Below are positions 34,423 through 43,129 of a stretch of DNA of 64,000 bases, one piece after another (within the stretch, counting starts at the first letter, position 1; each line of letters starts with the position of its first letter). Origin of the DNA: Sphingomonas sp. Root710 (GTDB lineage Bacteria; Pseudomonadota; Alphaproteobacteria; Sphingomonadales; Sphingomonadaceae). The DNA lies in assembly GCF_001429065.1 (NCBI RefSeq), contig NZ_LMIB01000012.1, positions 186,001 through 250,000 on the forward strand, written 5' to 3'. Under the pieces are notes generated by a model, which was given only the letters and a program-made list of their open reading frames with translations, was not told where the DNA came from and ran no database searches. The translations under genes and the position numbers were made by a program.

Positions 34423-35571
34423 ATGCGTGAAAATGATTTTGACGTTTTGGTGATTGGCGGCGGGATCGCCGGCACGGGCATTGCGGCCCATCTCGCGCCC
34501 AGCTGTCGTGTGGCTGTTCTGGAAATGGAGGAGCAGCCGGGCTTTCATGCGACGGGCCGGTCGGCGGCACTGTTCGTCACCGGCTATGGCAATGCCGTCA
34601 TCCGGGCTTTGACGGTTGCGAGCCGTCCATTTTTCTATTCGCCCGATCCACAATTCTGCGATGGGGTGCTCGTCAACAAGCGGAAGATAATGATCATCGG
34701 CCGTGCCGAAAAGCGCGAAGCCTTTGAGCAATTCGCCGCCCATGAACTTCCGGCCAGCAATCTTAGGGCGATCAGCGCCGAAGCCGCCCTGGAATTGTGT
34801 CCGGTCTTGCGTTCAGAAGGGCTGCTTGGCGCGATTTTGGACGAGAATGCCGCCGACATCGACGTTCACGCCCTTCAGCACGGCTATATTCGACAGCTCA
34901 AAGCGCATGGCGGGCGGCTTTTCCTGCAGAGCAAGGTCGAGGAGCTCGCGTTCGACGAGGTTACACAGCGTTGGGTCGTGAAGACCGCGCAGGGCATATT
35001 CTGGGCTACGACCATAGTGAATGCTGCTGGCGCCTGGGCGGATGAGATCGCCGCCAAGGCGGGGGCGAAGCCGATCAGGCTGGAGCCCCGCCGCAGGACG
35101 GCAGCGCTCATAGACGCGCCGGAGGGCGTTGAATCCAAAGACTGGCCGATGGTGCTCGACCCCGATGAGCAGTTCTATATGAAACCCGATGCTGGGCTGT
35201 TGCTGATCTCGCCGGCTGACGAAACGCTATCTGAGCCGGAAGACGCCCAGCCTGACGAGATCGATGTGGCGATCGCGGCCGACCGCCTGGAGCAGGTCAG
35301 TTCGATCCAGGTGCGACGGATCAAGAGCAAGTGGGCCGGCCTCCGGTCCTTTGTCCGAGACCGTTCGCCGGTCGCGGGCTTCGATCCCGATATTCCCGAT
35401 TTCTTCTGGCTGGCGGCGCAGGGCGGATACGGCATCCAGACCGCCCCGGCCTTGAGCAGCCTCGCCGCCAAAATGGTCCTCCGGCTACCTGTCCGGGAAG
35501 AGCTGGAGGCGATGCATATCCGCGAGGAAGATCTCTCACCTGCGCGGATTTTCCAGCCGATTAATAAGTAA
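34423..35571 (+). CDS. FAD-dependent D-amino-acid dehydrogenase (DauA-like)
   Basis: A 382-residue DAO-family flavoprotein. FAD contacts: VLVIGGGIAGTGIA at residues 8-21, FHATGRSAALF, NAAGAWADEIA and AAQGGYGIQT near the C-terminus. The overall pattern (DWPMVLDPDEQFYMKPDAG, KSKWAGLRSFVRD) closely follows D-arginine dehydrogenase of Pseudomonas, which oxidises many D-amino acids to imino acids and passes electrons to the respiratory chain. The imino acid product hydrolyses to a 2-oxo acid plus ammonia, a step RidA proteins can help. The start at 34423 has AAGAG about 8 bp upstream. Confidence 0.88.
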   Translation: MRENDFDVLVIGGGIAGTGIAAHLAPSCRVAVLEMEEQPGFHATGRSAALFVTGYGNAVIRALTVASRPFFYSPDPQFCDGVLVNKRKIMIIGRAEKREAFEQFAAHELPASNLRAISAEAALELCPVLRSEGLLGAILDENAADIDVHALQHGYIRQLKAHGGRLFLQSKVEELAFDEVTQRWVVKTAQGIFWATTIVNAAGAWADEIAAKAGAKPIRLEPRRRTAALIDAPEGVESKDWPMVLDPDEQFYMKPDAGLLLISPADETLSEPEDAQPDEIDVAIAADRLEQVSSIQVRRIKSKWAGLRSFVRDRSPVAGFDPDIPDFFWLAAQGGYGIQTAPALSSLAAKMVLRLPVREELEAMHIREEDLSPARIFQPINK

Positions 35572-35635
35572 ATTCAACAACTTACGGAAATTACAAAAAG
35601 AAAATCTATTGTCATCAAGCACAAGGGGAAAGTTA

Positions 35636-37846
35636 ATGAAGGCCTCAAACAGATTTCGCATCACTTTGCTGACGGCCACGAGCGCCGTCGCCGCCATGCT
35701 GGCCCCTGCTCCGGCAAGCGCCCAGGCCGCCGCGGCGGACGCCGAAAGCGGGGAGATCATCGTCACCGCACAGAAGCGGAGCGAGAGCATTCTCAACGTC
35801 CCGGCGGGCGTCAGCGTCGTATCCACGGCGACATTGGAAGCCGTCCATGCCACCCAGCTCACCGATGTCAGCGCCTATGTGCCCGCGTTCCAAGTGGATT
35901 CGGGCGGGTCGGCCGGACAGACGACGATCAGCATCCGCGGCATCGCGCCGATCGGACGCGCCAGCACGGTGGCGACCTATATCGACGAAGCGCCGGTCGG
36001 CAGCAGCACCAGCTATAATGGCGGTAACGCCTTCCAGCTCGACCTGCTCCCCTATGATGTCGAACGGTACGAGATTCTACGTGGCCCGCAGGGGACGCTT
36101 TACGGCGCGAGCTCGATGGGCGGATTGCTGAAATATGTGATGACCTCTCCCTCGCTTGATGAATTTTCGGTGCGGGCCGGCGGGACTTTGATGGGCGTCA
36201 AGAGTGGCAGTAAGGTCGGCGGCGGCGTTCGCGCCAACGTCAGTGGCCCGATCGTGCAAGGCAAGCTTGGCTTCGTCGCTAGCTACGCGCTAGAACATAC
36301 ACCGGGCTTCATCGATAACGCCGCGACGGGCGAGAAGGACCAGAACAGCGTCGAACAGCAGAGCGCACGGCTCGGGCTCTATTTCAAGCCGGTCGATGGC
36401 CTGACGATCAAAGTCAACGGCTTGTGGCAGCGGACGAAGACGCGCGGCAATTCGACCGTTCCGCTAGCAGACGGCACTCTGGCCCCGATCTATGGCGATC
36501 TTCAGGACAATAACCTTACCGATCAGCCATTTCGCAAGACGATCAAGATGGTCTCGGGTGGCATCGAATATGAAGGTGACCAGGTCGATCTGATCGCCGC
36601 CACCAGCTACACCGAGACGTCGGTCAGCCAGACGCAGGATGCCTCCTACACCTATGGCGTAGCATTCCCTTTCCTGGGTCTGCCTTCGGCTGGAAAGTCG
36701 GTCTATTCCTACGAGCTGGGCCTGAAGAAGTTCACGCAGGAACTGCGTGCGCAATCCTCGGGCAAAGGGCCGCTCGATTGGACGATCGGCGCGTTCTATA
36801 CATATGAGGATTCGACGAACTTCCAGTCGCCCAGCGCGCTCACTATGGCGGGCGTGCCGATCCCGGGCGTCGATCCGATCTTCTCCGCGCAGCTTCCTTC
36901 CACTTATAAGGAATATGCTGTGTTCGGAAATCTGAACTACAGCATTACCGACCGCTTCGAGGTCTTCGGCGGCATCCGCTATGCCCATAACAAGCAGGTG
37001 TTCAGCGAGTTTGCGACCGGTGTCATCCTGCCGGCGCCGATCAGCCTGCCTAATCAGAAGTCTAAGGAAAACGTCACCACATACAGCGGTGGCGCGCGGT
37101 TCAAGCCGACCAGCACGACGATGGTTTACGCCCGGGTGGCGACCGGCTATCGCCCCGGCGGCCCCAACCTCGCAATCCCAGGCGTGTCGCCGACCTTCAA
37201 ATCGGACAGTCTGACCAACTACGAAATCGGCGTCAAAGCCCGCACCCCGGACAATATGTTCGCGATCGACACAGCCGCCTTCTTGATCGACTGGAAAGAC
37301 ATTCAGCTGCTAACGAGCGCCGGTGGCGGCTTCAACTATGCCGTCAATGGCAGCAAGGCGCGCAGCAAGGGCATCGAGGCCAATGTCACGGTGCGCCCGA
37401 CAGCCGGTCTAGATCTGAATGGAACCCTCGCTTATATCCATTCGGTCCTGGCTGAGGACGCTCCGTTGGCGAGCGGATTGAAGGGCGACCGGCTGCCTAG
37501 CATCCCTAAGTGGAGCGGCTCGGTCAGCGTTTCCTACACCCATGACCTGACGGCAGACTGGAGCGGCACGCTGGGCGCTGGTCTACGGCTGGTCGACAGC
37601 CGTCTGTCGGATCTGTCGAGCGCACCCTTCGCGCGCCGCCTGCCCGGCTATGCCGCGCTGGATCTCAACGCCAGCGTGACCGACGGGCGCTACACGGTCC
37701 GTCTATTTGCCAAAAACGTCACCGACAAGCGCGCCTATTCTTCATACAGCGTGCTCAACAATCAGGCGACCGGAGCCGTGACGCAGATCAACGCCGCGAT
37801 CATCCAGCCTCGCACGATCGGGGTTTCGTTCGACGCAAAGTTCTAA
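35636..37846 (+). CDS. TonB-dependent outer-membrane receptor
   Basis: A 736-residue receptor: signal peptide to about residue 30 (PAPASAQA), TonB box EIIVTAQKR, plug domain from about 45 to 170 (ISIRGIAPIGRAS, YEILRGPQGTLYGASSMGG), then a beta-barrel ending in GVSFDAKF with the usual terminal Phe. AAGGGG sits 8 bp before the ATG. It lies between the D-amino-acid dehydrogenase and an exported amidohydrolase fusion, so it most likely imports the substrate of that periplasmic enzyme rather than iron. The gap to the upstream gene is 64 bp. Confidence 0.94.
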   Translation: MKASNRFRITLLTATSAVAAMLAPAPASAQAAAADAESGEIIVTAQKRSESILNVPAGVSVVSTATLEAVHATQLTDVSAYVPAFQVDSGGSAGQTTISIRGIAPIGRASTVATYIDEAPVGSSTSYNGGNAFQLDLLPYDVERYEILRGPQGTLYGASSMGGLLKYVMTSPSLDEFSVRAGGTLMGVKSGSKVGGGVRANVSGPIVQGKLGFVASYALEHTPGFIDNAATGEKDQNSVEQQSARLGLYFKPVDGLTIKVNGLWQRTKTRGNSTVPLADGTLAPIYGDLQDNNLTDQPFRKTIKMVSGGIEYEGDQVDLIAATSYTETSVSQTQDASYTYGVAFPFLGLPSAGKSVYSYELGLKKFTQELRAQSSGKGPLDWTIGAFYTYEDSTNFQSPSALTMAGVPIPGVDPIFSAQLPSTYKEYAVFGNLNYSITDRFEVFGGIRYAHNKQVFSEFATGVILPAPISLPNQKSKENVTTYSGGARFKPTSTTMVYARVATGYRPGGPNLAIPGVSPTFKSDSLTNYEIGVKARTPDNMFAIDTAAFLIDWKDIQLLTSAGGGFNYAVNGSKARSKGIEANVTVRPTAGLDLNGTLAYIHSVLAEDAPLASGLKGDRLPSIPKWSGSVSVSYTHDLTADWSGTLGAGLRLVDSRLSDLSSAPFARRLPGYAALDLNASVTDGRYTVRLFAKNVTDKRAYSSYSVLNNQATGAVTQINAAIIQPRTIGVSFDAKF

Positions 37847-37854
37847 TTATTCGG

Positions 37855-37880
37855 GGGTGAAGGCACGTGTGCCTTCGCCC
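37855..37880 (+). terminator. Intergenic hairpin between receptor and hydrolase genes
   Basis: An 11-bp stem (37855-37865 with 37870-37880, one G-U pair) around a CGTG loop, 8 bp after the receptor stop. There is no following T-run, so it is more likely a partial attenuator or an mRNA-end stabiliser than a full terminator. Such a hairpin would let the receptor be made in excess over the enzyme. Confidence 0.5.
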
Positions 37881-37910
37881 TAATGTTGTGACTGAGTGGA
37901 GTATCGAACG

Positions 37911-40331
37911 ATGCGTTCGAAAATTGTCTTCGCCCTGTTGATCGGCGCGGTTCTCTCTGTCCCTGCGGTTGCCGACGCCGCTGCTCCGCACACAACAGGC
38001 GCCGCCAACGGCGCGAACACGTGCATCGTTGAACGCGGTGGCCGCAAGATTGCCTTTCACGTCATTCCGGGAAAACTACCAGCTATCGTTCTCGATGCGG
38101 GCGGTGGTGCGGACTCGACCTATTGGGCGACGTTCGCGCCCGAGCTCGCTAAGCGGACAGGTGCCCAGATCATCACTTATGATCGTCCCGGGTTCGGCCA
38201 GAGCGAGGAAGTGCCGGGCCCGTGGAGCCTTACTGGCGCCATTGACGATCTCGAGGCTGGCCTGCGCGCATTAGGTGCGACGCAGGATGTCATCCTGGTT
38301 TCGCATTCGCTGGCCGGCCAAATCGCCACCGGAATAACCTCTCGGCATCCCGAATGGTTTGCGGGTGGTGTCATGGTCGACGCCAATGTGCCCGAATTCT
38401 TCACCAACGAGATGATCGCCCGGACGCAGAAAATGTATGCGCCGATGCTCGAACAGCTTCGAAAGGCCCCGTCGACGCCCGCCAATCGCCAGCTACTGGC
38501 GTTGGGCGCTTCCTATCAAGCGACGCAGAGCGCCTTCCACAAGATGGAGTGGCCGGCTAACGTTCCGGTCGCCGTGATCGTCGCCGAGACACCGCCTCCT
38601 CCCGATCCCGCCGATGCCCAGGCTTGGCGCGACGCTCATGCGGCATTTGCCGGCAAGGCGCCCAACCGCACGCTGATCACTGCCTACAAAAGTTCCCATG
38701 ATGTCGCGCATGATCGGCCTGACGTCGTCCTTGATGCGATCGCCGCGCTGCGCCGTGGCGCGACCGCTGCCGCGACGGCAGCGACATACGATGTCGTGAT
38801 CCGCAACGGGAAGGTTCTCGATGGCAGTGGCAATCCGTGGGTCCGTGCGGACGTTGCGATAAAGGGCGGGCGCTTCGTCCGGGTTGGTCACGTCCCGGGG
38901 CACGGCGCGCGCGAGATCGATGCAAAAGGCCAATATGTCACGCCGGGTTGGATAGACGACATGGACCAATCCGGCGACAACCTGCTCGAGGATGGCCGGG
39001 CGGAGAGCAAGGTGATGCAGGGCGTCACGACGCTTATCGCGGGTGAAGGCGGTGCACCGGTCGAATCCTCAAAGCTGTCCGGCTATTTCGACCGCCTTCA
39101 GCAGCAGGGAATCTCGGTAAACTTCGGGACGCTCTATGGCGCGAGCCAAGCGCGCGTCGAGGTCATGGGCGATGTCGACGGTCTTCCAACGGCAGAGCAA
39201 CTGGATAAGGAGCGCGCGCATGTCGCGGAAGCGATGCGCGCGGGTGCAATGGGGCTGGGTACTGCACTAATTTATGCCCCGGCAAGCTATCAGCAGACCC
39301 CGGAGTTGATCGAGTTGGCCAAGGTCGCCCATCAATATGGCGGCATCTATGCCCATCATATGCGGGACGAAGGCGAAAAGCTTCTCCCAGCAGTGGCGGA
39401 GTCAATTGCGATTTCCGAGCAGAGCGGGATTCCTGTAGAAATCTATCATCTGAAGGCGGCTTTCGCACCCGGCTGGGGCAAGCTGATGCCCGCGGCTGGA
39501 AAGCTAATCGAGGACGCTCGCGCACGCGGGATCGACGTCGCGGCGGACATGTATCCCTACACGGCCGGCGGAACCGGCCTAGACATTACCGTACCGAACT
39601 GGGTCTGGGCCGAGGGCAAGGAGAAGGGCCTAGCAAGGCTGGCCGACCCTGCAACCCGCAAGAAGCTCAAGCAACAGGTTAAGGCGGGGTCGTTGCCGGG
39701 CTGGACCAACCTCATCACCGCATCGGGCGGTTGGAACCATGTCGTTCTGGTCGCTGCCTATAACGAAAAATATGATCAGTATAAGTTCAAGGACATGGCG
39801 ACGATCGGCCGCGCTTTGAAGCGCGATCCCGCCGATGTGGCCTGGGATATCGTTCTTGCAGGCGCGCCGCATCGGCCGATCGCACTCTATTTCGGTATGA
39901 ACGAAAAGGACATCGAGACAGCCCTGCGCTTTCCATGGACTAGCATCGGCTCAGACGCCACTGCGACATCAGGTGAGCAGGGGTCCGACGGACATCCACG
40001 GGCCTATGGCACTTTCCCGCGCATCATCGCGGAATATGTCAAAAGCCGGCATGTGCTGACGCTGGAGGATGCCGTCCGCAAGATGACATCCTGGCCCGCC
40101 GCAAGGTTCAAGCTGTTCGATCGCGGTGCGATCCGGGTTGGACTGCGTGCGGACGTCACAGTGTTCGACTATGATCGGATCAAGGACCTCGCCACTTATC
40201 AGGCGCCGACTACGCCGCCGGAGGGGATCAGCTATGTGCTCGTCAACGGCGCGGTGGTGGTCGACGATGGCCGCCATACAGGTGCGAAGCCGGGGACGGT
40301 CCTGCGGGGGCAGGGTTGGGCGGCGCCATGA
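37911..40331 (+). CDS. Exported fusion: alpha/beta hydrolase + D-aminoacylase-type amidohydrolase
   Basis: An 806-residue exported protein with two enzyme domains. After a signal peptide (residues 1-25) comes an alpha/beta hydrolase of about residues 35-285 with TYDRPGFGQSE, nucleophile elbow SHSLAG (S133), a candidate acid D157 in VDANVPE, and H263 in SSHDVAH. From about 293 (YDVVIRNGKVLDGSGNPW) to the end runs an amidohydrolase of the N-acyl-D-amino-acid deacylase family. It keeps YAHHMRDEG (H482/H483) and IYHLKA (H513), but the usual HxH after the first strand reads GWIDDMDQSG and the bridging Cys position reads GEGG. That variant occurs in some homologues by my recollection. Likely a periplasmic ester/amide plus N-acyl cleavage enzyme. 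Confidence 0.88.
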   Translation: MRSKIVFALLIGAVLSVPAVADAAAPHTTGAANGANTCIVERGGRKIAFHVIPGKLPAIVLDAGGGADSTYWATFAPELAKRTGAQIITYDRPGFGQSEEVPGPWSLTGAIDDLEAGLRALGATQDVILVSHSLAGQIATGITSRHPEWFAGGVMVDANVPEFFTNEMIARTQKMYAPMLEQLRKAPSTPANRQLLALGASYQATQSAFHKMEWPANVPVAVIVAETPPPPDPADAQAWRDAHAAFAGKAPNRTLITAYKSSHDVAHDRPDVVLDAIAALRRGATAAATAATYDVVIRNGKVLDGSGNPWVRADVAIKGGRFVRVGHVPGHGAREIDAKGQYVTPGWIDDMDQSGDNLLEDGRAESKVMQGVTTLIAGEGGAPVESSKLSGYFDRLQQQGISVNFGTLYGASQARVEVMGDVDGLPTAEQLDKERAHVAEAMRAGAMGLGTALIYAPASYQQTPELIELAKVAHQYGGIYAHHMRDEGEKLLPAVAESIAISEQSGIPVEIYHLKAAFAPGWGKLMPAAGKLIEDARARGIDVAADMYPYTAGGTGLDITVPNWVWAEGKEKGLARLADPATRKKLKQQVKAGSLPGWTNLITASGGWNHVVLVAAYNEKYDQYKFKDMATIGRALKRDPADVAWDIVLAGAPHRPIALYFGMNEKDIETALRFPWTSIGSDATATSGEQGSDGHPRAYGTFPRIIAEYVKSRHVLTLEDAVRKMTSWPAARFKLFDRGAIRVGLRADVTVFDYDRIKDLATYQAPTTPPEGISYVLVNGAVVVDDGRHTGAKPGTVLRGQGWAAP

Positions 40332-40513
40332 CCGACAGCCCGCAGCCGGGCTCCAGTTTCCGTCGGATTCGATCCCTTGTCGCTGATTTCATCATGCATC
40401 GTGGTCTGACGCAACCTGCTCGGGCAGATGATCGCGCTGCTCTGTCGGATGCGGGTTGGATGCCCTCAAAACGCGCGGCCGGTGCCAGAGTGATCACGGG
40501 TGCAGCTCATTGA
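40328..40513 (+). CDS. Small ORF, possible acyl-carrier-protein-like fragment
   Basis: A 61-codon frame starting in an ATGA overlap with the hydrolase stop, which suggests translational coupling. The sequence FRRIRSLVADFIMHRGL then LSDAGWMPSK resembles the first helix and the region before the phosphopantetheine serine of acyl carrier proteins. It ends before helix II. It may be a truncated gene or chance similarity; the DSL motif is not intact. Confidence 0.3.
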   Translation: MTDSPQPGSSFRRIRSLVADFIMHRGLTQPARADDRAALSDAGWMPSKRAAGARVITGAAH

Positions 40514-40542
40514 GTCGTAGTTGGAAACCCTTCGTCATCTTA

Positions 40543-41517
40543 TTAAGGCTTTAGTACGATCGCTCCGCGGGAATTGCCACCGTCGACTTCCGCGTGCGCC
40601 TTTGTGGCGTCCGCGAGGGCGTAGGTACGCCATGTGTCGGGCACAATGGTTCCTTTCGCGACTGCGTCAAGCACGGAACTGGCCCGCGCGCGGTATTCGT
40701 CGACATTGCTGATGTGCGCGGCCAAACTGGGCCGCGTCAAATAGAGCGACCCCTTGCCGTTCAGGGTTTCGACTGCGACAGGATCAGGGGAACCGGATGA
40801 TGCGCCGAATGAGACCATCAGTCCACGCGGTCGGAGGCAATCGAGCGAAGCGGCGAATGTCGCGCGTCCGATACCGTCGTAAACCACATCTGCCCTCCGT
40901 CCACCGGTAGCGGCACGGACGCCGTCTGGCAGATCATCTCGGCCCCAAACTAGTACGGCCATGCAGCCGGCTGCCTTGGCCGCCTTGATGCTCTCCGCGC
41001 GAGATACGACACCGATAACGATAGCGCCCAGATGTGTTGCCCAGCGTGCCATTATTTGACCTACCGCACCGGCGGCACCGTAGAGCAAGACGACCGTTCC
41101 CCTGGTGACGGGATAGGTTGAGGATATCAGATACTGCGCAGTCAGCCCTTTGAAGAGGACCGACGCGGCATCCTGCATCGACAGGGTGTCGGGCAGTCGG
41201 ATAAGGCGTTGCGCAGGGTATAGCCTGGCGCTGGCATAGCTGCCGATCGGGCCGAGTGCGTAAGCGACACGGTCACCTATAGCAAACTCGGTGACACCCG
41301 CACCCACCGCCGTGACACAGCCCGCACCTTCCAGACCGATGCCACTCGGCAGCGGTATCGGCACTGTTCCGTTGCGCTGCATTACGTCGAGATAATTGAC
41401 ACCGATCGCCTCCTGTTCGAGCCGAACTTGCCCCGGTCCAGGAGCTTCGCAGTTATAGGTGCGGCGCTGCAACACACCCGGGCCGCCCGCTTGATCGAAC
41501 CATATCTGTGTGGTCAT
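40543..41517 (-). CDS. NADPH:quinone oxidoreductase-type zinc-independent MDR protein
   Basis: A 324-residue medium-chain reductase of the quinone oxidoreductase branch. Motifs: GVNYLDVMQRNG early, GLEGAGCVTAVGAGV, and the nucleotide-binding LLYGAAGAVGQIM at about residues 143-155. The catalytic zinc ligands of alcohol dehydrogenases are absent. It would reduce a quinone or an alpha,beta-unsaturated carbonyl with NADPH. Start chosen at 41517, with AGGA upstream. It lies downstream of the amidase on the same strand, 104 bp away, and may belong to the same TetR-controlled unit. Confidence 0.9.
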   Translation of the reverse strand: MTTQIWFDQAGGPGVLQRRTYNCEAPGPGQVRLEQEAIGVNYLDVMQRNGTVPIPLPSGIGLEGAGCVTAVGAGVTEFAIGDRVAYALGPIGSYASARLYPAQRLIRLPDTLSMQDAASVLFKGLTAQYLISSTYPVTRGTVVLLYGAAGAVGQIMARWATHLGAIVIGVVSRAESIKAAKAAGCMAVLVWGRDDLPDGVRAATGGRRADVVYDGIGRATFAASLDCLRPRGLMVSFGASSGSPDPVAVETLNGKGSLYLTRPSLAAHISNVDEYRARASSVLDAVAKGTIVPDTWRTYALADATKAHAEVDGGNSRGAIVLKP

Positions 41518-41621
41518 GCGGGATCCTCGCTTCAGCCGGCGCGGCAACGCCGCAACGGTTTGGAAAAGTCAGTAGGTTGCCCTCAGGCGCGTTTTCTGAG
41601 GGCTCTGACGGCGCTCCACAG

Positions 41622-43028
41622 TCATAAGCTCGGGTGCATGTTTCGTACGGAGCTAATGCTTTCAAGAAGTGATGCCACATGGAGGATGGTCGATTCCGCC
41701 AGCCAGCTACCTACGATCTGCACGTTGATCGGCAGACCTTCCCTGCTCGTCCCAAAGCGCATCGAGACCCCAGGCAGGCCCGTGACATTTAGCGGCACGG
41801 TCGCGGCCTGGAGATAGGTGGCATCTACAGTCTGTCCGTCGATGACGAATTCTTCGACGCCATGCTTATGCGCCGGGATGGGAAGGACATGCGTGATGAG
41901 TGCATCGAAAGTGCGGAAATAATCTGCATAGCCGTCACGAATGCGCTCGACTGCCTGCTCAGCGTCGATGAAGTCAGCCATCGACGTTTCGGGCAGCGAC
42001 AACATCGCCCGGGCCATCTTGTACATCTGGTCCTCGTGACCGACGGTCGCCAGGCGGAAGGCGGGCTTCATCTCCATGACGTGAAGCCGGTTGAAAACGT
42101 CTAACGCAAAATCATGCTCCAGCGCCGGGATACCGACCTGCTCGACATGGATTCCCACACCCTTCAGGGCCTCGGCCGCCGCCTTCACCGTAGCGGCCAC
42201 TTCAGGATCAACTGGACCCAAGCCCGGACCAACCATCCAACCGACACGGAGCGGCCGATAGGGCTGGCGACCGATGCCGGCATCGAATTGCACGGTGCTG
42301 GTCGCAAACGCGTCATGGCCATCGGGGCCGGAGAGCTGGGAAAAGGCGAGCGCGATATCCCGCACGGAACGCGCCATCGGGCCGACATGCCAGAAGCGCC
42401 GCGGCGCGCGAGGCCAGATGCCGGTCATTGGCACCCGGCCATGTGTCGCCTTCATGGACGTAATGCCAGTCTGGGCAGCCGGTCCGCGTACCGAGATTGC
42501 AAGGTCGGTACCTAGCCCGATCGGGGACATCCCGGCTGCAATGGCTGCGGATTCGCCGCCGCTAGAACCGCCTGGCGTACGTGTCGTGTCCCAAGGGTTG
42601 TTCGAGCGACCGGAAAGGAGGTTGTCACTTTCGATCCAGTAGGAAAACTCGGGCAGGTTGGTCTTGCCAAGCAGAATGCCGCCGGCCTTTTTCATGCGCG
42701 CAACGCTAGTCGCATCAGCATCGGGAAGTCGGTCTTTGAAGATCGGTGAGCCGCGCTGCGTCAGCACACCCGCAGTATCGATCGAGTCCTTCACGGTGAA
42801 TGGTACGCCGTGCAGCGGTCCGACTTCGTCGCCCGCCAGAAGTGCGGCTTCAGCAGCCTTGGCCGCCGCAATCGCGCCACTGGCGATGGTGACGATCGCG
42901 TTGATTGACGGGTTGAGGACTTCGATCCGCTCGAGGTGCTGTTGCATCACCTCGACAGGTGAAACCTCCTTTGTGCGGATAAGTAAAGCGAGCTTGGTAG
43001 CGTCGTAAAAGGCAATATCGTTGTTCAT
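41622..43028 (-). CDS. Amidase signature-family amidase
   Basis: A 468-residue amidase of the GatA-like family. The Ser-Ser-Lys triad is visible: Lys in PFTVKDSIDTAG, the Gly/Ser-rich TPGGSSGGESAAIAAG segment, and the second Ser in DLAISVRGPA (family pattern GSIRxPA). It hydrolyses a carboxamide to the acid and ammonia. ATG at 43028 has AGGA 7 bp upstream. The divergent TetR gene at 43130 and the paired repeat between them point to local repression. Substrate unknown; it could also feed the nearby D-amino-acid locus. Confidence 0.93.
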   Translation of the reverse strand: MNNDIAFYDATKLALLIRTKEVSPVEVMQQHLERIEVLNPSINAIVTIASGAIAAAKAAEAALLAGDEVGPLHGVPFTVKDSIDTAGVLTQRGSPIFKDRLPDADATSVARMKKAGGILLGKTNLPEFSYWIESDNLLSGRSNNPWDTTRTPGGSSGGESAAIAAGMSPIGLGTDLAISVRGPAAQTGITSMKATHGRVPMTGIWPRAPRRFWHVGPMARSVRDIALAFSQLSGPDGHDAFATSTVQFDAGIGRQPYRPLRVGWMVGPGLGPVDPEVAATVKAAAEALKGVGIHVEQVGIPALEHDFALDVFNRLHVMEMKPAFRLATVGHEDQMYKMARAMLSLPETSMADFIDAEQAVERIRDGYADYFRTFDALITHVLPIPAHKHGVEEFVIDGQTVDATYLQAATVPLNVTGLPGVSMRFGTSREGLPINVQIVGSWLAESTILHVASLLESISSVRNMHPSL

Positions 43029-43043
43029 CACTGCATCCTACCT

Positions 43044-43107
43044 GTCGTTCGTTAGTATCTCAGCGATTAGGGCTTCCATTTTGCTACGTCAAGCACTAAC
43101 TAACGAC
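43044..43107. promoter_or_regulatory. Paired TetR operator candidates between amidase and TetR genes
   Basis: GTCGTTCGTTAG at 43044-43055 and CTAACTAACGAC at 43096-43107 are inverted copies matching at 11 of 12 positions, 40 bp apart. One lies close to each divergent gene. This fits a TetR repressor controlling both its own gene and the amidase. Confidence 0.5.
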
Positions 43108-43129
43108 CGTAAGCAAGAAGGGACTGGTT

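Noticed and set aside
34098-34430. 110-codon open frame between the XRE-cupin and dehydrogenase genes
   Set aside because: Arg/Ala-rich low-complexity translation, no ribosome site and no domain; the region is better explained as a structured leader.
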